A stretch of DNA of 64,000 nucleotides from Clonostachys chloroleuca (taxonomy: Eukaryota > Ascomycota > Sordariomycetes > Hypocreales > Bionectriaceae), in assembly GCA_037952775.1 (NCBI GenBank), contig JBANAY010000003.1, positions 15,872,001 to 15,936,000 on the forward strand, written 5' to 3'. The notes beneath the pieces were generated by a model. The model searched no databases, had not been told where the DNA came from, and saw only the letters and a program-made list of their open reading frames with translations. How positions within the stretch are numbered: position 1 is the stretch's first letter; each line of letters opens with the position of its first letter. This document shows, in pieces, positions 11,626 through 21,946 of this stretch. The position numbers and the translations under genes are program-made.

Positions 11626-14391
11626 TTAGGCCTTGCGCTTGCTGCGATTGACCCGCGAAGTGGCACGCTTCCTGGGCCTTGCTCGCTGAGACCCGTGAGC
11701 GGTAGGAGGTCCCGTGTCGAGGCTTGACGACGAGATAGTGATGCAGTCCTGAATGGTACCCTCCTCTTGCGGCACGTGTAGCCCGGGGCCATCGCTCGAC
11801 GAGGTGCCCTGTCCCGCTGCTGAACCGTGAGCTGTGTTCGCCTGCTTGGCGGTAGGCCTTCTCCGCCGCTTTGGCCGAGGTTCGTCGGCATCAAGTGTTG
11901 CAGGCGCCGATAATGCGCGCTTGGCCTTCCCTTTGCCCTTGAGCTGAGCTTGAGGCTCGGCGGCATTCCTTGCCGCAGACTCGTCCGTCGGGGCAGTGGC
12001 CTGTTCAGCCAGTTTCGCCATGATGCGCGCGCTGCGCCGTGGTGGCTGAGACTCCCGAGCTTTGGGGGATGGCGATGCTGTGGCCGGAGCTGGCACCTCG
12101 GCCGTGACGGCCGGCTGCTCGCTCCCTACTCCCTGCGGGACGTGTTGCCCATCTCCACCGCCTGACGCTGGTGGTGTACCTTGTCGGCCTGTCGGGTCGT
12201 CCTCGTCGGCATCTGGTTGTATAGGAGAAAGCGTCGCTTGATACTCGGGGCGTGATGTCGGGTATGAACTCGACGCCTCGGCTGCGGCGCCTTGCCCACT
12301 GCTCTCTCCCGTGGCACTCTGCCCGCCACCATCCTCTTCCTGTTGGACATTGGTACTGCCATTGTCAATCGGCTCATGTTCACTCGCCGAGGGCTGCTTG
12401 TCTTGTCCACTGCTCTCGCCCGTGACGATCGGTCTCTCATCCTCTCCCTCCTGTTCGTCATTGTTACCGCCATCGGTCGGTGCCGGCCAAACATCATGTC
12501 CACTTAGTGAAGCCCACTCGAGTCTCTCAGCTATTGATAACTTCGACGACAGGGACCGATTTCCCTGCGGGAAGGGGTACTGATTGAGGGCCAATTTTCG
12601 CCGCTTGATCTTGCGCCCCTTGCCGCTGGGCGATATAAGGCGGATGGATGGCTCGTCGTTTGTGAATCGCGCCCTCTTGCGCCCGCGCTTGACAGCAGCA
12701 AGCTTGGCAGCAACAATCATGGGAATATCAGACGACTCGGGCAGCTTCCGGACTTCCTCCTTGATCAGGTCAAGCTCTTCCAGGGCCCAGCCCACGACCG
12801 TTCGCTGCCAATGCCTCGTTAGAACCTGCTCTGTTGTCTTGGCAGTCAAGTCCATCAGAATCCGGTAATACTTCTTCCGAAAGTAGGCATTTTTGAACTC
12901 TTGCCTAGCCTCTTCCCTGACCTGCTCGCAATCCTTGCGCAACTGGTCTAGCTTGAAGGCGGCGGGGGTTTTTTCGACCCAGGTAGCTTTCTCCTTCTCT
13001 CGTTTCTGCTCGACCTTCGCTCCTGCGATGGCCGCAATTGATTTGGCATCTTTGAGTACCTCCTCTGCCCGGAGAAACCGATTCTCCATTGTAGATGGTG
13101 TCAATTTCTTGTCCGTCTCGAAGTAAGCACGGGGGAGTACGTAAGCACACGAAATTTCTGCTCTAGCGGACTCAAATCGAAATCGAAGGATTTGTGTGGT
13201 TTCTCTTCCACGAGTGCTTCGCTGCTGTCGAACAGATCATGGGAATCGACCTTTTCCCAAACCTCCAGCAGTTCTTCCTGCGTGCTGTCAAGCACCTCGG
13301 TGTAATGGTCCAGCCACCAGTGCTCGTAGGCGAGGTACTCAATCCAGGTGGTCAGAGGGTCTTGTTGCATGGGATCTGGGTGAAGCTGGAAGGGATAGTC
13401 TAATCCGTACTTTTCCAGACGCCGCCGCGCTGCCTCGGAATAATCCGTGAAGCTCCCGCAACCCTCTTCCCGGTGTGTCGCCCGGTCGTGCTGTCTCTTC
13501 TCCCAGTCGCTCCATAGACGTGTCGGCTGCTCCTCCATTTCCCAGCACCATTCCGGGTAATCAGCTGTGCCGCGCAATATCTCCCAGTCGCGGTACTGCT
13601 CTTGGACAAAGGCCTGGAAGTTGTCCTGGTCGTTCGGGCCGCGGTGGTCGCGCTGCCATGTGCGGAAGCGTTCCCAGTTCTTCAATTGCAGGATGGATGA
13701 CTCCCACCATTTTAGACCGTACGGTCTCGGCACCCGGTGTTCATGAAGCCGCTTCCACGGTCGTAGTCTTTCCTCGGTAGGGTTCCGACCCTGATAGTTG
13801 GTGTCATCGTTGAAGAAACGATCGAGAGGATATACGGGCCGACCGCCAAGCTCAAGCAGAAGCATGTAGGCCGTCTTTTCCCTCCTCCTTGCGGTATAAT
13901 CCTGGTGCTCGTGAGGTCCAATGAACGGCTCGCGAGATGTGGGAGAGTCGGGAGAGGCGCGAGGCCCAGGAGGAATGCTCTTGGGCACCCTGCGCCAGCG
14001 GGCGGCGAGCTCGAGGCGTTCTTCGGTGATGGGGTAAGGCGGCGCCAGCGCCTCCTTCCTCAACCGCCTGTCAAATAGGTCAAGTTAGTCTTCGCCTCAT
14101 GTTAGATGTGTTGGGAAGGGGTGTCATGTCATATCTCGTAGGCGTGTGTTCGTGTCGGGGGCGATGATTGAATGAGTGGGCTTACCAGAATCTCTTGCGG
14201 AGATTTTGCCTTTCTTCGGGGCTTGGGCCATTTTCTCCCAGCTCAAGCTCGAAGTCTGGGGGCTTAGACCAGTTATCCTTGGGTTTAATGTACCATGGAT
14301 GATGCAGAATCAATTGAGTGAGCTCTTCATCGGTCGCGTCGACAACTTGTCGGAAGAGGATGGGCTGCGCGGATTGTGGCGAGGAAGCCAT
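11626..14391 (-). CDS. Large basic low-complexity protein, probably nuclear, with an apparent 2-nt frameshift
   Basis: Exon 1 (14391-14186) encodes about 69 residues starting MASSPQSAQPILFRQVVDA; a 118-nt intron (gtaagc...gacag) leads to 14067-11626. The N-terminal half is Trp/Tyr/Arg-rich (for example EYLAYEHWWLDHYTEVLD) and has no domain I know. After about position 13150 the frame shifts: the minus strand reads cgtgtgctt, and dropping one TG joins EQKF to a continuous frame with YFETDKKLTPSTMENRFLRA, giving about 881 residues. The middle is a Lys/Glu-rich helical or coiled-coil region (AEEVLKDAKSIAAIAGAKVE). The C-terminal half is Ser/Glu/Gly/Pro-rich with repeated TGESSGQ-like units and basic clusters (KRRRRP, RARPRKRATSR) that look like nuclear targeting signals. 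Similar fungal proteins are often labelled ankyrin 2,3/unc44 without having ankyrin repeats. It is head-to-head with the kinase gene. Confidence 0.7.
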
Positions 14392-15225
14392 GGCGGGCCA
14401 CCGGACAAATTGATTGCAAAGTTCTCCCTTTTGCTGCCCTTGGGCTTAGAGGCGACAGAAGGAGAAGAAAAGGGAAGGGGACAAAATGAAATTGACTTGA
14501 GAAGATGGGACAGGCGACAGGTGAGCGGCTCTATATAGCCCATTGGCGCGCGAAAATCTTTGTCCAGCTTGCGATGTGAGAGAAAGGCTCCAAGAACATC
14601 CCAGGGCAGGGCAAGGCTAGGCATACAAGAGTTCTCACTCGAGCTAGTATACTTAGTCCGACAAGCATGAACTCGAAAATATGAGGCTGTTGTCTGGTTA
14701 GTGTGAGTCTGTGCTGCAACAAACGAAGAGGGAGAACTGGAGGGGGGTCATTGATGGTAGATCGTTGTACAAAGGTGGACGTGGGGATTGAGGGTGTATA
14801 CGGGGGCAAACACACGTACGTCTCATGAAGCGGGATGGCACTGATACTTGTACCCGTCGGCCGTCGATTGCTCACTTCTGGAGATGATTGATGATAGTAG
14901 CACAAAGGAAGGGGATGAGGGCGTGTGGGAGCCAGGAACCATCATGAGGTGGAATAGCAGTGATGCTTTTCGCTTTTCTTGTCTTGTTGTGTCGATTGCT
15001 CACTCTTGGTTTGCTTTGGCTCCATGCCCTCGTCCCCGTCTGATCTCTACCCATTCTCTTCAAGTTTCTCCTTCTCTCAGATCTTCTCGATCGGTCCCGG
15101 CTCTCTCACTTCTCTCACCTCTCACCTCTTTGTCTCGCAGCTTCATTCTGCCTCTTCTAAGACACCGACAGTCGGTCTTGAACGCGCTCCTTCTTCTGCA
15201 AATCCTCTCCAGGAACAATATCATC
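14392..15225. promoter_or_regulatory. Shared divergent promoter region
   Basis: About 830 bp separate the start of the minus-strand low-complexity gene and the plus-strand kinase gene. The 250 bp before the kinase ATG are pyrimidine-rich on the plus strand (ctctcacttctctcacctct and similar), as often seen just upstream of fungal start codons. A bidirectional promoter is inferred from geometry only. Confidence 0.4.
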
Positions 15226-16992
15226 ATGGAGTATCTCGACAACGAGAACGTACTAGCAATAGTGCGCCCAAATAATGATGCAGAACTCTGGTTCGGCAAC
15301 GAGCTTCAAGTCAGACCACAATGGAAGACACAAGGGCTCGTTCACAATTGCGTTGCTATCACTCTGCAAGACAGGCCATTCACATCCGCCGGTGTCGTGT
15401 TTGGAACTGGCAGAGATTGCGAAGTGGTGATCGCGGAAAAGGAGGACTCTGTCCCTGAGGAAGGCATGTCTTTCCCAGACATGTCTCCGTCACGCACTTT
15501 CGAAGAGTGCCATTTCTCGATTGGACTGGATCACCAGTACCGTCTCGTTGCCCGAGACTTGACCGATGGCCAGGGCATACGAGTAAGATACAACGGCTTT
15601 GAAAATAGCTCCGACGTCCGCAATGCGGAGTGGATACTGGCAGGGCCTGGTGTCCCGGACAGGTACAGACAATGGCGAGACCAACTCGAACCGTGGCGGT
15701 TGACCATCGTTGTTCAAGGCCAAACGCTTTTCGATATACTCCCTGGCAAAGCCCTTCAGGGCCTCCGGGCGCGAGGCATGCAGGCCCAACTGTTCAGGCA
15801 GGGAAAGGATCCCAAAGGTCCATTGTCGCGGCAAGTGCCTGTTACAGTCCCCAGGTACTTGAACGACGGGGAAACGGTCGAGCATGAGGTTGGAGGAGGC
15901 GGCTTTGGTATTGTGAAGTACTGTTGGAACCCCTTCACAAGTAAGGAATATGTGGTGAAGCGTCCACATCCGGATTGGTCGTTTGACAGGGAGCAGTGGA
16001 GGCAGGAGGCTCGTATTCTGGACCTGGCTCGACATGTTTGTTACTACCCCATTTGCTACCAGCGCAGACACACACTGACCAGATGATAGCCTCACATTGT
16101 CGAGTTCATGGGTGCTAACTTCGACACGACTCCGTGCATCGCCATGGAGCATGTGGCGCTTGGCGCGTTGCAACACCAAGAGGGCATCACTCGTATCGAA
16201 GCCCTCATAATTCTTCGACAATGCACGTCAACGTTGTCGTTCCTTCACGGCCATCAACCTGCTATCATCCACAGGGATATCAAACCCCACAATATCCTTG
16301 TTCAACAGAGAGGTGAAGGAGGAGCAAATGGCAGCATCGTTGTAAAACTGTGTGATTTTGGCCTCATCCGCGAGATATTCGGCAAAGCCATCATCTCCAA
16401 GCCAGGCACGGAGCGATATTTCCCGCCAGAGTACTATCCAGTGGGTGGCTATGAACCGCGTCTTGGCGTGGGAATGGACATGTGGTCTTTGGGACTGACG
16501 ATCTTTGAACTCGTCAGATGCACTCTCCCTTCCGATCTCTCTACTAGTAGCTCCTCTCCGATACGGCAGTGGGGTGATGATAACATCATCCCTGGAACGC
16601 CGATGCATCACCAGATAGTGAGTGACCTTCACCAATTCGCCGAGAATGAGAACCAAGCAGACTTCTCAATACTCAAGAGAATGCTTGTTCTGGATTCCGT
16701 ACAGCGGATCACCGCCAAGGAGGCCCATGAACTGGCGGAGGCGATGGACATCTCGGCGTTCGAACTGGCGCAAACTGTCACCGCTGCGGCTATGGAGCCT
16801 GTCACCGCTGCGGCTATAGAGCCTGGTACTGCTGCGGCCATGGAGTATGGCACGGCTACGGCCATGGAGCATGGCACCGTGGTAGGCCAAGCACAGCCCT
16901 TGGTCGACCAAGCGGAAAGCACCGCTGAGGATATGAGTGGCTTGTCGATTTCTGGACCCCGTCCGGCCAAAAGGAAAAGGGGGAACTATTAA
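15226..16992 (+). CDS. Serine/threonine protein kinase with N-terminal FHA-like domain
   Basis: Two exons (15226-16035, 16090-16992; 54-nt intron gtttgt...gatag) encode about 570 residues. Residues about 40-130 resemble a phosphopeptide-binding FHA domain (VFGTGRDCEVVI, ECHFSIGLDHQYRLVARDL). The kinase domain follows: Gly-rich loop GGGGFGIVK at about 223-231, Lys about 245 (YVVKRP), HRDIKPHNIL at 331-340, DFG at 359-361, GTERYFPPEYY as activation segment end, and MDMWSLGLTIFELV. All key catalytic residues are present, so it should be active. Residues about 501-532 are four tandem 8-residue units of the type TAAAMEPV, and the C-terminus is basic (KRKRGNY), suggesting nuclear location. I start at 15226 because the open frame further upstream encodes CT-rich leader-like sequence. 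FHA plus kinase recalls checkpoint kinases (Rad53/Cds1 type), but overall similarity to them is not evident. It is paired head-to-head with the preceding gene. Confidence 0.82.
16780..16875 (+). repeat. Four 24-nt in-frame tandem repeats in the kinase gene
   Basis: Four copies of a 24-nt unit encode TAAAMEPV, TAAAIEPG, TAAAMEYG and TATAMEHG. They lie in the C-terminal tail outside the kinase domain, where copy number could vary between strains. Confidence 0.8.
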
Positions 16993-19436
16993 CTCAACGC
17001 GTGCCTGGGATGTGTGTACAGGGATTAGATTTGCATTGGAAATTATTCTTATTCGCATGGTATAGACTTAGATTATGGGACAATGAACAGTAAACTTGCT
17101 GCCCACGTAGCTCACTCTTCCCTACCAAGTGGGTGAAATAAACCGTGGCACACCAAAGCTCTGTCCGCGTGAGACAGGGACCTCGTTTTTTAACTAAGCA
17201 TAATAAGAAGAGAATAGTAAATTATTCTATAATATTGAGCTTCATATTGTATTCAGTACTAGGTTATTTATTGTGATAATGTGTTGAATTTCAGTGCTGA
17301 ACTATCTCGATGTGCCATGCTTTATTTCACCCACTTGCCTACCAACAATGCCGAGATGCCCTGTGCAGGTCCATTGCGCCCCTAACATTCAAGCAAGCGG
17401 CTTGATGACGTAGTATGTAGGTACGGGTTCCAGCGGGGGCCGGTAATCCGATTCAGTAAGCCTCCTGTCTGTCTGTCCAGGCCGACTTCACAATCAATGA
17501 GACATGATTCATACGCCTTGCCACTGCCATTGACGCCGCATGTATCTGTCCACAGGCCAACGGTCCATGCTCTACGTGTACCATGCTGAATGGCTGTCCA
17601 GAAGAGTTGTACAGATCCGCAGTGGGAAATTGATGACACCCAGTCCGCCGCTGCTCTGCAAGGCCGCCAGCGTGGTCGGAGCATCCGTCTCAGCCAAACC
17701 TTTGGCACAAACTGCATTGTACATACCAGAAGGCATAACTCAGATGTACCCGGTGGCGTTTGCCGTGGCACTTGCACGGTTGGATGGTTAATGCATCGCA
17801 GTCTGCTGCTGGTGCTGGCCCGACGGCTGCAAGACGGTGGTTTACGCTGTGTCCGGTGCCCTTAACGCCGACACCAACCTATCGATGGCTTCATGCATCC
17901 TCAAGGCTGGCTACGGGAGGAGACCTCGGTCTTCCATCTCCAGTTTGAGCCATCATGCCCGTGAGCAGGTAGCACAGTCTCCCAGCCTCCAACCAATTAT
18001 CTCCCGGCTTCCAACAAATTAAGCGAACGGCATTCTGGGCCGGCTTGATGGGTTGAAAAAGATTCGTTCCATGGGCGGCCTGACGACGTAACTAGAAAGT
18101 GAGACCAGCTATTTTCAGCTTGCCGAAATGCCGTCAAAAACATTCATTTGGAAGAGGCTTTAAAGAGCCTTGGAAGGGGGTGTTTGTGGGTGTTTGTACG
18201 CTGCCTCTTTGCAACAACTATTTGAACCCCGGAAGACCCCCAAAACCATACCTATGCCCGGATAATCAGCAAACTTCCCAGGGGGCTCGGGATCCTGAGA
18301 CGGTGGGAATGAAAGCGCTGCAATCCCCCGAGCGAGCGAAACAAAACATGCGGCGTGGCGTGGGCCTGTGGCTCGCGTTAGGTTTGTGTGTCCCCGTCGG
18401 GCAATTACTGATAGGCTACTGAGTACGAGCAGCATGCGGCGAGAAGTGAGCCCGACGGCTATTGGTTAGAGCACCAGGTTCTGGTGGCATCATGCAGGCC
18501 AGTTTCAGACACACCAGTGAAGCCACAGTGTCGGGACGGGAACTTGTTACGCATTCAGACTTAGACTATGTTGCTTACCTATCTACGGGTCGCACTGTAA
18601 CAGCATCCCGAGAGCCTGGGCATGCCTGCGCTGATCGTAGGTATCCCTGTGCCAAGATTGAGTCACACCGGGCTGGGAACATGCGGAAGTTGCTTCTCCC
18701 AACTATCACTGTCGAGGGAAGATAGGGTCGATCTCGAACAGTTTAGAGCACATGCGTCGGAAGGTTTCTTGGGGGTTTCCTTCTCCAGCACGCAGGCCTT
18801 CTCTCTCGTAAAGCCAAGGATAAACGCATGACGGAGTTGTGTAGGTCATATGCATAATGCGGTAGAGACGGGGATCTTGTGACTTGCACCACCCCAATCA
18901 AACGCTTGCTTATCCACGAAGGTACCACCTTGCTTCAGGGGCCGGTACAAGCTACCGGTAGGGGCAAGCAACTGACAGATCATCGGGATTCAGGCGAAAG
19001 CCTGCATTGCCGCCGTTTGCACGGGCGGGAGAAACACACCTTCACATCCCGCCGGCCAGCTCGCTGGCGGAAATAGTGGGAATAATTTCAGTCTGATTCC
19101 ATCCGCCGTAGCTGTTGCTATACGGGAAGCAAGGATCCGTCGCTCGGACTTGGACGAATTAGATTGCCAAGGGTGTTGGCGGCAGCCTGTTGGGGGGTGC
19201 GCGCTTACGTGCCAACCCCGAAACACGAGCCATGATGCCACGTTCTGCGGCTCATGGGATTGATTGCCTCTAGTGTAGATTTGCAATCGTAGATTCGCGT
19301 CAGCCCCTCGACCAGCCCGCCTGAGTAAGCTAGCGGTGGTTTTGCCTTGCTGCTTTTCCTCTCTTCATTGGGTGTGCTTCTTGAGCGTTCACTAGAGGGG
19401 CAAGCCGAACGTGATTGGGACCCGAGTTGACGAAAC
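16993..19436. other. Intergenic region containing a MITE
   Basis: About 2.4 kb between the kinase and MFS genes. The MITE occupies 17126-17337. Between about 17500 and 17950 the composition looks gene-like, but every frame is interrupted. The rest is featureless, with the MFS promoter at the right end. Confidence 0.45.
17126..17337. mobile_element. MITE, 212 bp, with 27-bp terminal inverted repeats and 5-bp target duplication
   Basis: The left end (17126-17152) begins CAAGTGGGTGAAATAAA and the right end (17311-17337) is its inverted copy; 25 of 27 positions match and the outer 17 match fully. The element is flanked by the direct repeat CCTAC at 17121-17125 and 17338-17342. The centre is AT-rich and non-coding, so it would depend on a transposase elsewhere. 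The superfamily is not clear: a 5-bp duplication does not fit the TA of Tc1/mariner or the 8 bp of hAT. Confidence 0.85.
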
Positions 19437-21612
19437 ATGATGGCCGAGTCACCTACCGTCACACCAAAAGAAGCTCAGCAGGGCGCTGGCGGCCTTGTCG
19501 AGGTCAAAGACGCCCAAACCAGCCCTTCCAAGACAGAGCCGGACCAGACAGTCACTGGCACAACTGACACGGACGGCGACAACGATGACGACGAGAAGTA
19601 TCTCAGAGGATGGAGGCTATGGATTGTGACCGCTGGGTACTTGGCTTGATCATCACCACTCAATTCCTGCTGTACGCCGCTGACACTCTGCAGTATGTGG
19701 ATCAGCTTGTTCCTCTCCACGCTCGAGACGACTATTGTGAGCACTTCCCTCATCTCCATCACCGATGCCCTGAGCGGTTTCCTTCTCAGAGATTGGGTTG
19801 TAACCGCATATCTCTTGACATACACTGGTGAGAGACAAGCCTACTCCGTCCCAGGGTCTCATCGATCCAACTTCCCCTACTAACGCTCTCTCTCGAGGCT
19901 TCTTGACCATCTTCGCCAAGGTCAGCGATCTCTTTGGCAAAAAGACCATGCTCCTCGTGGCCCTTGCCATCTTCACTGTCTTTTCTGCCCTCTGCGGAGC
20001 GTCGAATGACATCGTTACCCTGTGCGTTATTGGACAAGCCCCTTCGCATCCCCTCAACAGAATCCGTCAACTGACACTCGCGCGCACTCCGTCGCAGAAT
20101 TATATTCCGCGCGTTCCAGGGAATTGGCGCCTCGGGCATCTACTCCATGGTTCTCGTCCTCGCCCCGACCTTGGTGCCGGTCCGCAAGTACGGCAAATAC
20201 ATGGCCATCGTCGCCACCGTCTTCCTCATCGCCAGCGTGCTTGGTCCCGTCCTCGGCGGCGTCATCAACGCCCACTCCTCCTGGCGCTGGGTCTTTCTGC
20301 TAAAGTAAGATCTCTCCCTCCCCTGTGTCTCCTTCCTCGTTGTCGATGAACTGTGCCGCTGACACTCAGAACCCCCAGCATACCCGGCGGCGCGGTCGCC
20401 TTCATAACACTCGCCGTTTTCCTGCCGATGTCGGACGAATCCTCCCAGCTCTCGATGAAACAGATTGTCCGCTCCAAATTCCGGCTGTCTATTTGGGCCC
20501 GGCTCGATATGCTGGGCATGTCGCTGCTGCTCGCCTTCTCCGTCCTTTTGATATTCGCCCTGGAGGAAGCTGGCACGAGATATCCCTGGCGCAGCCCCGC
20601 CATCATCGCCCCTCTCGCGTTGGCGGTGGCATTGACGATCGGGTTCATCGTCTGGGAGATTTACGTGGAGAGGTCGGCTTCCAGACAGGAGCCTGTCTTC
20701 CCTCCCAGCATCTGCAAGGACAGGTTGCCTGCTGCATTGCTTCTGTCCGTCCTATTACCTCTTACTAACCGGGATGTAAACATCGAGAGCTGACAAGTGC
20801 TGCACAGGTCTGCCTTCTTTATCGGCTTCCCGTTTGTGTCCATCATCGTCAACCTGCCGCAGCGAGCGCAGGCCGTGTACGGCAAGTCGGCGTTCGAGGC
20901 GGGAATCAGCATGCTCCCCCTGCTCCTGGCGTCTCCGGTCGCAACAGCACTGGCTGGGTTCCTGACTGGGAGGGCCAAAGTCCCTCTCTTCTACATCCTT
21001 GTGGTGTCTGGCGTGTTCCAGCTCGTCGGAGTCGGGCTCACCTGCGGTCTACCAACTAACACGACGACGTTTCCTAGAGAACTTTACGCCTATGAGGCCA
21101 TCATGGGTTTCGGTTTCGGTCTTGGCCTCTCGACTCTCCTCATCCTGGCCCGTCTTGTCGTCTCCAAGGAGAACCTTCGTGAGTGAATCAAGCTTGTGCA
21201 CGCTGCCCTCACTGATGGCGCAGACTGACCAGTTGAGTAGCGGTGATGATGGGTGCGGCAACCCAGGTCCGTGTACTCGGGGGCACCATTTCGTTGGCAA
21301 TTTGGTAAGCAATCACAAGAGTCAGCCCTGCTCGTCATCCCAACTTTGCCTGACTTGACCTTGTCTAGTGCAACGATGCTCAACAATTACGTCAAACCCA
21401 AACTCAGCGAGCTGATCGACCCAGCCGAGGCGGCGGCGGTTTTGGAGTCCCTTTCCGAGATACAAACCCTCACGGAGCTGCAGCGGATACAGGTCAGACG
21501 GGCCTTCTCGGAGGGATACAACCAACAAAACATTTTCATGACGGCGTTGACGGGTGTAGGCTTCGTCACTACCTGCTTCCTGTGGGAGAGACATCCAAGG
21601 AGGGCCGAGTAA
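19437..21612 (+). CDS. MFS drug-efflux transporter (DHA-type)
   Basis: Eight exons keep phase: 19437-19636, 19694-19827, 19898-20021, 20098-20304, 20379-20744, 20808-21178, 21238-21304, 21369-21612, giving about 570 residues. A polar, acidic N-terminus (TDTDGDNDDDEKY) leads to RGWRLWIVTAG and the first membrane segment SLFLSTLETTIVSTSLISI. The loop after segment 2, AKVSDLFGKKTMLLVAL, fits the conserved MFS G-x-L-x-D-x-x-G-R/K-K pattern. RAFQGIGASGIYSMVLVLAP and SVLGPVLGGVI match segments 4 and 5 of drug:proton antiporters (antiporter motif C, GxxxGPxxGG). The length and number of hydrophobic stretches suit a 14-segment protein at the plasma membrane. Two adjacent ATGs (19437, 19440) are equivalent. 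It is convergent with the Zn2Cys6 regulator. Substrate unknown. Confidence 0.85.
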
Positions 21613-21946
21613 TTCATCATCATTTCCAGAACTGATTAGAACATGGTAGATGTTGTCTTAGAACAGGATATGGCAAGGCAGGAAATCAACAGCAAGGGGC
21701 ACATAGAATGTATACCTTCAAAGCACGGCTACACAGATGTGACAGTAAGACACAAGCTCTTCATCTTTCACTCCCCTCCCTCATGATGATCTAAGAGACT
21801 CGCGATGGGATAGGCAGGCTTCTCGCCTCAAGGAACGAGCCTCATACCAGACTGGTCTGCCTCGCCGGCGCACAAGACGACAAACACGACGCACGAAAAT
21901 GGAAGACTGCCAAGAATCACATCATCGCTTCATTATATTCATTACC
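21613..21946. other. Convergent 3' intergenic region
   Basis: About 330 bp between two convergent stops, presumably holding both 3' untranslated regions. Nothing else is seen. Confidence 0.5.

Noticed and set aside
14848..15225. In-frame N-terminal extension of the kinase
   Set aside because: The extension translates a CT-rich leader into low-complexity Ser/Leu sequence without domain character; the ATG at 15226 is preferred.
15490..16221. Open frame antisense to the kinase gene
   Set aside because: Shadow of the kinase frame, which has all catalytic motifs.
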